A stretch of DNA of 64,000 nucleotides from Limisoma sp963601185. Lineage in GTDB: Bacteria > Bacteroidota > Bacteroidia > Bacteroidales > Muribaculaceae. The position numbers were made by a program, and so were the translations under genes. A model generated the notes under the pieces. It was not told the origin of the DNA and did no database searches. It worked only from the letters and a program-made list of their open reading frames with translations. How positions within the stretch are numbered: position 1 is the first letter of the stretch; each line of letters starts with the position of its first letter. This document shows positions 49,234 through 57,806 of the stretch, piece by piece. Location of the stretch: positions 124,001 to 188,000 of the forward strand of contig CAVCEE010000001.1 in NCBI GenBank assembly GCA_963601185.1, given 5' to 3'.

Positions 49234-51954
49234 TTAGAACCGGATGCCCACGTTGGCATAGATGCGGATGCCCTGTGCGTAGTAGTAGCGGTTAGGATAC
49301 TTGTTAACGTTGTAGTCCGTGTAGTCGAAGCGGCTCTGCTGGTAGCCTCCGGTCTGGATGTTGGTCTTGTTGAGGATGTTGTTAACGCTCACGTTGAAGT
49401 TGAGCGACAACTTGCTGTTCACGTAGACCAGTTTGCCGACGCTTGCATTGAGCAGGAATGCGTCGCGGAGTTTCTCCTGAGTGGTGATTTCCTTCACCTT
49501 AGCGATGTATTCTGCCTCGTTCGCGCAGTATGACGACAAGTTTGGCATATACTCGTGGCGGATTGGCGAGAGGTCGATGTAGGCGTCGCCCATCCATGTG
49601 CCGTTGATTTCAAAGAACCACTGGTGAGGAGCGTTGTAGTTGATGGAGAGGCTTCCTGCCGTTTGCGGTGTGCCGCCGACATAGAAGTTCTTCAGGTAGA
49701 CTGTCTGCGTTGTGTCTGCGCGCACGCCGTTCTCGAAACTGCGTGTGCCTCGCGGACGGTTCTTGTACTGGTAGCGCGAGAATGTTCCGGCAAGCGATAC
49801 AGTCAAGTCAGGAGTAACCTTCACCGAGATGCCCACCTCGATGCCCTTGTAGGTCTTGTTTACGCCTGTGAGCACGTAGTTGGTGAAAGTGGAATAGTTG
49901 TCGTCGTAGAACGAACTGCGGCTTACGCCGTTGTAGGTGTTCGTCCAGAAGCCGGTAATCTTACCGCGCACGCGGCTGTAGTTGAACGTATAACTCAAGT
50001 CGCCGCTAAGCACCCGTTCGCTGCCGGCATCTACGGCTGTGTCCTTGATTCTCGGAGAGATGTAGACGTTGTCGGCGAGTGGTGCACGGTTGCCGTAGGT
50101 GGCGTTGAGGGTCACGAAGTTGTGGCCGTCGGCCTTGTAGGTAACGCCGGCTTTGAGCATAGCGTTGTCGAAGATGTGGGTCTTGCCCTTGCCGTAGGAG
50201 TTCTGCGGGGCACGGCCGTTGCGCATCTTGCCGTCGCGCTGGTATTGGGTATAACTGATTTTCAGACCGTAGTTGATGTCCCAGTGGCTGCGGTTGATGA
50301 TGTTCTGCAACCATGCGTTGGCGATGATTGAGTTGATGTCATAGTTGTAGCCAAACTTGTCGCCCTTGAATATAGGGGCGTATGGGTTGTTAAGGTCGTT
50401 GATGAGCATCGTAGGATCGTCAGGATAGTCGCGCTCGGCATATTTGTCGGTGTCTATCCAATATTCGCCGCCGAGGAGGTCGCGCATCGTCTTGTAGTAG
50501 GTGGCGCGTGTCCAGTTGAAGCCAACGCCAGCCTGAAGTGTCATGAAGTCGTTCAGACGGTGGTTGAGCGTTGAGTTGAGCGCGAAACTGAGTTGGTTGC
50601 TGTGGCGGTTCTCAAGGATGTAGACCGATGTAGGGTTACCGGCAAGCACCTCCGTCTGGTTGGCGTAGTAGATCTTGTCCCAGTTGAGTTGCCGCATGTC
50701 CTCGTCGTTGCGCCAGCGGTCTACGTAGAGGTTGTAGGCTTCTTCGTTGTCCTTGTAGTAGGAAGGAAGATAGCGGTAGTAGTCAGGACGTGGGTCGGAT
50801 GCCTGATCCCAGTTGAGTGCCGACGATGAGTAGAGCGAATAGCGTAACGCTGCGCCGGTGTTGAGTGTTGTGCCTGACTTCTTGTTCCATATCCAGTTGA
50901 CCACTGCCGTTGGGTCGAACGATTCGATAATCTTGGCGCTGCGCTTCTTGCCGTTCTGCCAGCCCCAGTTGGGGTTGTACATGTGGGTGCCGGCAAGGTC
51001 GTATGCCTCTTCGTAGGTTGCCGATGAGCCGGCGCGCTGGGTAGGTGCGCCGTAGAGCGTTACGGCAAGGCTGTGGTTAGGGTTAAACACCTTCTGGAGG
51101 GCGAGGAACAAGCCAGCCGACTTGTAGAACGTGCCCTCGGTGATGCCTTCCTTGCTGTAGCGGCCGATGGCTGAAACGGTGAATGCCCATCCGTTGTCCA
51201 TAAGGCCGGTGGAGTAGGTCACCATGCCGCGCATCGTGTATGCGCCGTTGGTGTATGCCACGCTGCCGCGGAAGCCGGGAGCATAGTTGGCTGCAAGGGT
51301 GTTGACGTTGGTCGTTCCGCCGATCTCACCGAGCGAGAAGTTGGCAGGAGAGAGACCCACGCTTGTCGATTTGCTCTTGAATGCCTGGTTCATACCGCCA
51401 AACGACGAGTAGTTGAAGCGTCCGCGGATTGCGTCGGTAAACTGCACGCCGTTCACGTTCATCTGCGAGTACTGCTGCTCGTAGCCGCGCAGACGGAAAC
51501 GCATTGTGCTGAAATCGTAACTTGCAGCGTTGTAGTACACGTCGTCCGACGAGCCGGCAAGCATGTTGATCGACTGGTCGTTGCCTTCCTCGTCGTCAAT
51601 CTGGTTCTCATCGAGCACGGAAATGTCGGCGCTGTAGCCTTGTCCGTTGTCCGACTTCATCTTCATCTTGCCGAGGTCGACTGTTGATTTGGCGAATAGA
51701 GTAACGTCTTGCACGATGTCTTTGTAGCCATAGGCAATGACCGTAACCACCTCTTCGCCCGCTTTGGTAGTGGTGATGTTGAAGTCTCCGTTAGGTCCGG
51801 TCACGGCGCTTGCTCCTTGCTTGAGCATCACCGTGGCGCCCGCTACGGGCTGACCGTTGTCGGCGTCAACAACCACGCCTCGCACTCCGCCGTGCTGTGC
51901 CATTGCTGGCAACACGCTGAGCACGAGTAGCATTAAAAAGAGTTTGATTCTCAT
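49234..51954 (-). CDS. TonB-dependent outer-membrane receptor
   Basis: A 906-residue receptor. A signal peptide (about 1-19, ending AMAQ) precedes a carboxypeptidase-regulatory-like domain (GVRGVVVDADNGQPVAGATV, about 23-95), then the plug (about 110-220, with MRFRLRGYEQQYSQMNVNGV), and a beta-barrel ending in GIRIYANVGIRF with the terminal phenylalanine. The layout is SusC-like without a SusD gene. Substrate is inferred from neighbours, an exported endonuclease/phosphatase and DUF5689 lipoprotein, to be a nucleic-acid or phosphoester product. Confidence 0.88.
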   Translation of the reverse strand: MRIKLFLMLLVLSVLPAMAQHGGVRGVVVDADNGQPVAGATVMLKQGASAVTGPNGDFNITTTKAGEEVVTVIAYGYKDIVQDVTLFAKSTVDLGKMKMKSDNGQGYSADISVLDENQIDDEEGNDQSINMLAGSSDDVYYNAASYDFSTMRFRLRGYEQQYSQMNVNGVQFTDAIRGRFNYSSFGGMNQAFKSKSTSVGLSPANFSLGEIGGTTNVNTLAANYAPGFRGSVAYTNGAYTMRGMVTYSTGLMDNGWAFTVSAIGRYSKEGITEGTFYKSAGLFLALQKVFNPNHSLAVTLYGAPTQRAGSSATYEEAYDLAGTHMYNPNWGWQNGKKRSAKIIESFDPTAVVNWIWNKKSGTTLNTGAALRYSLYSSSALNWDQASDPRPDYYRYLPSYYKDNEEAYNLYVDRWRNDEDMRQLNWDKIYYANQTEVLAGNPTSVYILENRHSNQLSFALNSTLNHRLNDFMTLQAGVGFNWTRATYYKTMRDLLGGEYWIDTDKYAERDYPDDPTMLINDLNNPYAPIFKGDKFGYNYDINSIIANAWLQNIINRSHWDINYGLKISYTQYQRDGKMRNGRAPQNSYGKGKTHIFDNAMLKAGVTYKADGHNFVTLNATYGNRAPLADNVYISPRIKDTAVDAGSERVLSGDLSYTFNYSRVRGKITGFWTNTYNGVSRSSFYDDNYSTFTNYVLTGVNKTYKGIEVGISVKVTPDLTVSLAGTFSRYQYKNRPRGTRSFENGVRADTTQTVYLKNFYVGGTPQTAGSLSINYNAPHQWFFEINGTWMGDAYIDLSPIRHEYMPNLSSYCANEAEYIAKVKEITTQEKLRDAFLLNASVGKLVYVNSKLSLNFNVSVNNILNKTNIQTGGYQQSRFDYTDYNVNKYPNRYYYAQGIRIYANVGIRF

Positions 51955-51970
51955 AGGGTTGTGTTATTTA

Positions 51971-53020
51971 TTATTGTTTAATTTCTCTTACCAGGAATAT
52001 TTGTGTAGGGAAGTGGTCGCTGAAGCCGTTGAGGTAGACTCCACCGGAATAGGTGCGGAGAGGATAGCCTGCACGGTCGCCCTCTTCGGTGCGCATGCCG
52101 GGGATGTCGTTGAGCACCTTGCACTTCATGTACTTGAACGTGGTGCGGTCCTTGCCCACGAGGTTGCTGTTCACGATTATCTGGTCAAACAAGTTCCATT
52201 GTCCCTTGTAGGCGAGTGTGCCAACGCCGCCGGCAAGCACGTCCCACCATGGGTTGAACCAGCCGCCGTCCTGCACGTCCTCAACCTTGCGCTTTGCGCC
52301 AATCACTTCAGCGCAACTCGGGTCCATAGGGTCGTCGTTGAGGTCGCCCATAATTATAATCTTCTCCGAAGGGTTCACGGCAAGCACGGAGTCGGCAATC
52401 TGCTTCGACAACGCTGCCGCAGCCTCGCGCAGATAACTCGACTGCTTCTGTCCGCCGAGACGCGACGGCCAGTGGTTCACGATTACGCTCACTCTCTCAC
52501 CCATCAGAAGACCGCTCACGCACGTTTGGTCGCGGGTGAGGAAGTTTGGCTTCGAGTCGATTTTCAGGCGGTGGTGCGTCACGTTGAGCGGACGGAACAG
52601 GCGTGGGTTAAAGAGCAATCCCACGTCGATGCCGCGGCGGTCAGGTGAGTCGTGGTGCACGATTTGCAGGTTCATGCCCTTGATCTGCTCGTCTTTCACG
52701 AGGTCCTGGAGCACGGTGATGTTCTCCACCTCAGCCACGCCGATAATGGCAGGACCTGCCGGAGCAAGGTCGCCTTTCATATTGCTGATGGCGTAGGCAA
52801 GGTTGTGAATCTTGTTCCAGTAGCGTTTGCCTGTCCATTGGCGAGAACCGTTGGGAGTGAACTCCGCATCCTTGTTCTCCGGGTTGTTAGGGATAGTGTC
52901 AAACAAGTTTTCAAGGTTGTAAAAGGCAACACTCGCCACTTCGTAGCGTTTGCCTTTTGCCTGTGCTGGAAGGGTCGCTAACAGCACAATCGCAATAGCG
53001 AGGGATATAATCCGTTTCAT
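51971..53020 (-). CDS. Exported endonuclease/exonuclease/phosphatase family protein
   Basis: A 349-residue enzyme with a signal peptide (about 1-21, ending PAQAKG). All EEP-fold motifs are present: FYNLENLFD (asparagine), GVAEVEN (metal-binding glutamate), DRRGIDVGLLF, VNHWPSR, MGDLNDDP (aspartate and asparagine) and GFSDHFP (catalytic histidine). It cleaves phosphodiesters or phosphomonoesters in the periplasm or outside the cell. It heads the operon with the TonB receptor and DUF5689 lipoprotein, and its own -7 box lies 29 bp upstream. Confidence 0.88.
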   Translation of the reverse strand: MKRIISLAIAIVLLATLPAQAKGKRYEVASVAFYNLENLFDTIPNNPENKDAEFTPNGSRQWTGKRYWNKIHNLAYAISNMKGDLAPAGPAIIGVAEVENITVLQDLVKDEQIKGMNLQIVHHDSPDRRGIDVGLLFNPRLFRPLNVTHHRLKIDSKPNFLTRDQTCVSGLLMGERVSVIVNHWPSRLGGQKQSSYLREAAAALSKQIADSVLAVNPSEKIIIMGDLNDDPMDPSCAEVIGAKRKVEDVQDGGWFNPWWDVLAGGVGTLAYKGQWNLFDQIIVNSNLVGKDRTTFKYMKCKVLNDIPGMRTEEGDRAGYPLRTYSGGVYLNGFSDHFPTQIFLVREIKQ

Positions 53021-53049
53021 ATCGTCGGTTTTAGATAAATTTATCAGCG

Positions 53050-53057
53050 CAAAGTTA
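53050..53057 (-). promoter_or_regulatory. -7 box of the endonuclease/TonB/DUF5689 operon
   Basis: On the minus strand it reads TAACTTTG, matching TAnnTTTG, 29 bp before the ATG at 53020. Confidence 0.6.
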
Positions 53058-53224
53058 TACTAATTTAAAGTGTCAAAAATAACAAAAAAATATCAAATAC
53101 AAGTAAACAAGCGTGTTTTTTATGATTTTTGCCTTGCTGCCACACATAAAGCCACTCGAAACCGACTGTCAACGCACCGAGTGTGGCGTAGGAGACAGCG
53201 AAGGAATCCCATCTGGATATAAGC

Positions 53225-53257
53225 ACAGGAGAGCCCTCCGTAGAGATGCTCTCCTGT
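53225..53257. terminator. Possible terminator hairpin after the small beta-barrel genes
   Basis: ACAGGAGAG (53225-53233) and CTCTCCTGT (53249-53257) form a perfect 9-bp stem 21 bp beyond the stop of the leftward gene. No U-tract follows, so termination is uncertain. Confidence 0.45.
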
Positions 53258-53277
53258 ACCGATGTGCCGCGCCAGAC

Positions 53278-53826
53278 TTAGAATTCAAAGCCTGCGGTGA
53301 TTCCTATGTTGGACTGGTCCTTGCATTCGTTTTCGTGATTGTCGATTTGCGCACTATAGGATATGCCTACATTCAGGGCATGCCGGTTTTTCAGGCTGAA
53401 CCGCGCTCCTATGGTCGCCTTGACAAAGCCTCCTCTCATGTCGCCAAGTCCGTAGCCTACCCGAGGATTGAGGTAGGGCGTTACTTTCTTGTTGATGATG
53501 TTCCACCGGAAGTCAACAAACACTGGCACTTCCAGATATGTGGTGCCATCGCTGAAATAATTGTTGAAACTGACACCGCCACCCAGATAGACGGAATTAT
53601 TGAACTGGAATCCCTGCGATGTGCCGATTTCAAACAAATCGCCGGCATATTTGTCATCGTACAGCGGAGCACCGTATCCAACTTCATAGAATGCCTTGTA
53701 GCCTCGCAGTGTGTATCTCCCGAGAATTGAGCGGAAGTCGTCTGTGTTGTTTTGTTGCGCAACTCCTGCCAATGAGGCAATCATCAGCATTGCGCCTATT
53801 ATCAGTCGTTTCATAGTCATATTCAT
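53278..53826 (-). CDS. Small outer-membrane beta-barrel protein
   Basis: A 182-residue protein with a signal peptide (ending GVAQ near 24; the start may be the ATG at 53820 or 53814). Alternating hydrophobic strands with glycine and aromatic girdles follow (YKAFYEVGYGAP, NSVYLGGGVSFNNYF, ATIGARFSL), and it ends in ITAGFEF, a terminal phenylalanine typical of barrels. It shares its layout with the upstream gene and the genes overlap as TAATG. No function can be assigned; it may be a porin-like or adhesion partner of the large cargo protein in the same operon. Confidence 0.78.
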   Translation of the reverse strand: MNMTMKRLIIGAMLMIASLAGVAQQNNTDDFRSILGRYTLRGYKAFYEVGYGAPLYDDKYAGDLFEIGTSQGFQFNNSVYLGGGVSFNNYFSDGTTYLEVPVFVDFRWNIINKKVTPYLNPRVGYGLGDMRGGFVKATIGARFSLKNRHALNVGISYSAQIDNHENECKDQSNIGITAGFEF

Positions 53827-54416
53827 TAAAATTCAAAACCAACTTTAAATCCAAGATTATCAACAAATGCATCTATGTCTGGGTCAAGGTCCGAGCTGCT
53901 GCTAAGGTCATATTGGCAGGCCAGGAAAATGGCATGTTTGTGCGACAGTCTGTATCTCACACCAATCTGACCACAAAAGTATATGCCATCGATTTGTCCG
54001 ATACTGTATCCAATGCGGAAATCGAGAAATGGCATCACACGCTTGTCGTTCAGAAGATTGACCCTTAGATTACCAAATACTGGTGCCCCGAAGCGCACTT
54101 TGTTGTGCCCGAAAAACACATCAAGACCAAAGCCACCTCCCAAAAAGATGAAGTTGTTGAACTGCTTGCCAATTGATGCCGATGCTTCAACTTTGTCTAA
54201 ATTATATCGATTGGCAAATATGCCGTATTCATCATCTGTGCCAGTTCCCCATTGATAACCAAAATCGACAAAGGTTTTGAGCCCACGCATCGTCCGGTTT
54301 TTCTGGTATCGTGTAACCGTCAGAGAGTCGCGCGCCGAAATCGAATCGCATTCTTCCGCTTGACAGGTTGCAGATATAGTGAACACGAATAATATCAAAA
54401 ATAGAATCTTTTTCAT
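53826..54416 (-). CDS. Small outer-membrane beta-barrel protein, paralogue
   Basis: A 196-residue protein with a signal peptide (ending TCQA near 20) and a barrel ending in GFKVGFEF. It resembles the neighbouring protein (FNNFIFLGGGFGLD against FNNSVYLGGGVSFN; RIGYSIGQIDGIYFCGQIGVRY against RVGYGLGDMRGGFVKATIGARF), suggesting duplication. It lies 6 bp after the 1074-residue cargo-like gene and overlaps the next gene by 1 bp. The role is unknown. Confidence 0.78.
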   Translation of the reverse strand: MKKILFLILFVFTISATCQAEECDSISARDSLTVTRYQKNRTMRGLKTFVDFGYQWGTGTDDEYGIFANRYNLDKVEASASIGKQFNNFIFLGGGFGLDVFFGHNKVRFGAPVFGNLRVNLLNDKRVMPFLDFRIGYSIGQIDGIYFCGQIGVRYRLSHKHAIFLACQYDLSSSSDLDPDIDAFVDNLGFKVGFEF

Positions 54417-54422
54417 AGCCGT

Positions 54423-57400
54423 TTAATGTTTAATTATTATTGTCTGTTTGTAAACTACGTTGCCGTCTTCAAGGATGTTGAGGTAATAAGAACCATCAGG
54501 AAGGTCACTCACGTCAATCTTAACGTTGTTCTGGTCAATAACTTGCGAGCGGACAAGAGCCTGCTCATTGTAGAGTTTGGCAATTGCAATATTACTGACA
54601 CTTGCTGTCGAAATATTGCCAAATGATGTCTGCCTGATTATATTTAATATGCTGTTGGCTGGATTCGGAGCAGCGCAGTAGGCTGTTGACCAATGAGCCT
54701 CCACTTCGCATGAAACTTTATGCGCTTTTTTGAACTGATCGCTTACAATGCACACGACACTGCCAGAAGCGGTCTGGTTGGTCTTGATTTTAGGCATAGA
54801 AACTATTGCATCGTATTTCCCCATCAAAGCAGGAACTATTGTCGTTTCCTCCAATTCGTCGATTGACGGCGTGGATGCAACTGTTATCGGTTTAAGAATA
54901 CCGCTGCCTGGTTTAAAGGTTACAGAATCGGTCAGTTCAAATTTGCACATACCCACATCTCCGTCTGTTTCAATGGAAGCCTCTCCAGACAATGAGACAA
55001 ACAATGACGACGAAATTTTTACTGTGTTATACCAGCAATAGTTCATCTCGTCGGCATACTTGGCTGGGAATACGTCCACGTGAATGTAATATTTTGCGAC
55101 TTGTTCGTTTGGGTCATACCAATGCTTAACTATTGAAATTTTAGCGGAGTCGATTGTCGCGACTTTCAGTTCTTTACGGATATCGTGATTTATGCCATTT
55201 GATGTAAACGATGCTTGAATCCAATTTTCTGTCACCGCCTTGTCCAATTGTGCCCCCACCGTTAAGTCTTCGTATGGGGTCAGTGTCATCCCTGACGATG
55301 CCGTCCAATTGACGGAGGTGACATCTTTTGGCAATTGAGAGATATTATAGATTGACAGATTTGGCGAAATGTAGTTATCTCCGTCAATATAGACTGATGC
55401 TGCTTCTACATCTGTTGACACGCTTAATGAAGAAAGACCGCTAATTCCCAACGGAATCAGTTCTTTCGGAGTGACAGACACGATGTCCTTGACTGCGTTG
55501 CCCAATGTCGAATAATTGATTGGCGCAAGTGTTGCCTTGTTTTTTGAGGATGAAACGACTTTGAAATTGTTGCCCTTTACAGACCAATCATACTTGATTA
55601 CAGACACAACCGGGACATTGGTCAAGGTCAATTCTGTTGCGTTCAGGATATCTTTTGTGTCGCCTTCTATGTGTGGAAGTAACTCATAATAAAGATTTTC
55701 GAGCATAGATGTTGCGGACGATTCGTAGGACGCATTCGGCTCCAGATAGCAACGGGTGAACTGAGATAAGGCAATCTTACCGTCGTAGTCTGCCTGTTTG
55801 TACGACTCGTAGTCCACGTCCAACGAACTGAAGCCTGGAATAAGACAGAAATTGCACAATGTCTGGAAAGGCTGAATCTTATCGGTTACCTCAATGTTGA
55901 AAGGTGGAATATAAACACCGCTTTCGCTGTCGAGCGAATGCATATCTGTTGAATTAGAACGTTCCAATTCACTGTCATACATAGCAGTATGGATGCCAAA
56001 TATGTTTCTGTAAAAATAATATTTGCCATGGTATATTGTTTCCCATCCCATCTTTGGAAGATTCTTCGCTGTCACCTCGATTTTGCACTTACCTCCAAGA
56101 TATGGTTGCCCTTTAAACGTCTTTTTTGTTGTATAGTTGACAAGCGTTTCCAATGGATTCGAAACAGAAGTGTTGGCATTGCTCATGGAAACCGTTACAC
56201 ACTTCTGGGGATTTTGGGAAACTAATTTGCTGTTCAAGAAGGCTTTGTGAATGGCATCTGACTTGTTGAAATTGCAGTCTATTGGATAGCAAAGCAGTTG
56301 CTGCATCGCTTTTGAATCCAACAAATTTGAAATACTTTTTATTGACTCCAATCCATATCCATATTTTTTTGTAAAGTTGGAAACTTCCGCCAACTGGCGA
56401 ATTCCATATTGCAGAGACACTGGGATGTTGACTCCTCTAAATGGAGAATCTACGGCAATGAATTTGCATACGCCATGACTTTCACCGTCGCTCTCCATCA
56501 TATTTAGACCAATGCGGGCAATTACACCTCCAATTCCGAGCCCAACAACGTAAGTACTGTCGGCTACTGCAAACCGATTGGCGTTGATTGCCGTTATTGC
56601 CTTTTGGAAAAATCGTCCGTTACGGAGCAAATCATCGGTATTGTTGTCGTATTTCAGATAGATAATGTCATACAATTTGGCTAATTCCGACAGTTTTCCT
56701 CCAAGACTGCTGTTTATGGTGGCCAATGACATAGGACTGTCGCCTCCTTTTAGCATTTGAGACAAATCCAAATCTCCTGCTATGACCAGAGGACGGACAA
56801 ATTTGCCGCCGGTTTTTTCTTTGTTGAGATACATAACCTGTATTTCGCCGCCAGCCTGCTCGCTGTCGGCAGATATTTTCGTGAACGTTTCAACATTGGT
56901 GCTTACAACACTTTGTTGCTTGGGCTCGTTTAGAGTAATTGGCGTGTGGCAAGACATTATGTATCCGTCGTCAAAGTAAATACGGAAAGTCAGCCTATGT
57001 TCACCAAATGTGCTGAAGGAATGCGTCCAGTTTGTACCGATTGAGGCTTTCTCATATTCTCCATCATCTGCTTTGATTTCGATGGCAGCGATTTTGGAAA
57101 GTGTATTGTTGACAAAGTTGTCAATCTTGATTGGCAAAGTGACGTTCTTTCCCGTAAATTCATCATTTCCAAGTGCAACTGCAAAACAGTAGTTAAATTC
57201 AAAAATGTTGGGATGTTTGCTATAGTCAATCTTCAATTGCTCGTTTTCAAGATATAGCGCACCGCGATTGAATTCAGATTGGGATAGGTTATTATAGGCG
57301 AGGTAAAGGACAGATATATTTTTTGCTTCAGATATTTTTGGAAGCATAATTTCATTACTCTCCAATTGGCAATTCTCATTCACCTTGGAGTCAAGGAGCC

Positions 57401-57647
57401 CTGCATATAAAGCCTTCATTATGCCTTTGTCGACATATACAGTATCGTTCTCCAGTCCATTGTAGACGGAAGGGTCAAGGATGTTGAATCCGTGGTCAAC
57501 AAGAATTCCTGTCTCCAATGAACTAAGGTTAATGTACTGGAAAATCGAGTCGATTTTCGATTTGTAATCACTGTTTCTGTCCGTTTGTTGTGCTATTAAA
57601 CATAGAGGACTAATAATTGAAACAAAGAAAATGATGAACCTTTTCAT
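54423..57647 (-). CDS. Large exported protein with degenerate lipase-like domain and T9SS-type C-terminus
   Basis: A 1074-residue protein with a signal peptide (about 1-19, ending CLIAQQ). A middle region resembles alpha/beta-hydrolase lipases of the GANIP type: VVGLGIGGVIARIGLNMM followed by FIAVDSPFRGVNIPVSLQYG. The nucleophile-elbow serine of G-x-S-x-G-G is glycine here, so catalysis is unlikely. The end, APNPANSILNIIR...DLPDGSYYLNI...KQTIIIKH, is a type A sorting domain for the type IX secretion system. The gene is visibly A/T-richer than its neighbours. A -7 box at 57672 excludes the ATG at 57674, so 57647 is the start. Confidence 0.78.
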   Translation of the reverse strand: MKRFIIFFVSIISPLCLIAQQTDRNSDYKSKIDSIFQYINLSSLETGILVDHGFNILDPSVYNGLENDTVYVDKGIMKALYAGLLDSKVNENCQLESNEIMLPKISEAKNISVLYLAYNNLSQSEFNRGALYLENEQLKIDYSKHPNIFEFNYCFAVALGNDEFTGKNVTLPIKIDNFVNNTLSKIAAIEIKADDGEYEKASIGTNWTHSFSTFGEHRLTFRIYFDDGYIMSCHTPITLNEPKQQSVVSTNVETFTKISADSEQAGGEIQVMYLNKEKTGGKFVRPLVIAGDLDLSQMLKGGDSPMSLATINSSLGGKLSELAKLYDIIYLKYDNNTDDLLRNGRFFQKAITAINANRFAVADSTYVVGLGIGGVIARIGLNMMESDGESHGVCKFIAVDSPFRGVNIPVSLQYGIRQLAEVSNFTKKYGYGLESIKSISNLLDSKAMQQLLCYPIDCNFNKSDAIHKAFLNSKLVSQNPQKCVTVSMSNANTSVSNPLETLVNYTTKKTFKGQPYLGGKCKIEVTAKNLPKMGWETIYHGKYYFYRNIFGIHTAMYDSELERSNSTDMHSLDSESGVYIPPFNIEVTDKIQPFQTLCNFCLIPGFSSLDVDYESYKQADYDGKIALSQFTRCYLEPNASYESSATSMLENLYYELLPHIEGDTKDILNATELTLTNVPVVSVIKYDWSVKGNNFKVVSSSKNKATLAPINYSTLGNAVKDIVSVTPKELIPLGISGLSSLSVSTDVEAASVYIDGDNYISPNLSIYNISQLPKDVTSVNWTASSGMTLTPYEDLTVGAQLDKAVTENWIQASFTSNGINHDIRKELKVATIDSAKISIVKHWYDPNEQVAKYYIHVDVFPAKYADEMNYCWYNTVKISSSLFVSLSGEASIETDGDVGMCKFELTDSVTFKPGSGILKPITVASTPSIDELEETTIVPALMGKYDAIVSMPKIKTNQTASGSVVCIVSDQFKKAHKVSCEVEAHWSTAYCAAPNPANSILNIIRQTSFGNISTASVSNIAIAKLYNEQALVRSQVIDQNNVKIDVSDLPDGSYYLNILEDGNVVYKQTIIIKH

Positions 57648-57671
57648 ATTGGGTAAATTTAAAGTTACATT

Positions 57672-57679
57672 CAAAGATA
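57672..57679 (-). promoter_or_regulatory. -7 box of the T9SS-cargo operon
   Basis: On the minus strand it reads TATCTTTG, matching TAnnTTTG, 24 bp before the ATG at 57647. Confidence 0.6.
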
Positions 57680-57747
57680 ATCAGACTTGTACATAAATGC
57701 AAATAATTGGTCGATAAATTTAAGGCGAATTTCACTATGTCGTTTTT

Positions 57748-57785
57748 CAAAAAAACGCCCTTGCCGGTGATGTCGGCAGGGGCGT
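57748..57785 (-). terminator. Intrinsic terminator of the TolC-HlyD-ABC operon
   Basis: On the minus strand ACGCCCCTGCCG pairs with CGGCAAGGGCGT around a short loop, followed by seven Ts. It lies 21 bp after the stop at 57807. Confidence 0.88.
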
Positions 57786-57806
57786 CTTGCTTATGATTCC
57801 TTTCGG

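Noticed and set aside
53113..53730. 205-residue plus-strand frame opposite the small beta-barrel gene
   Set aside because: It is antisense to a protein with signal peptide and barrel features and shows no domain of its own.
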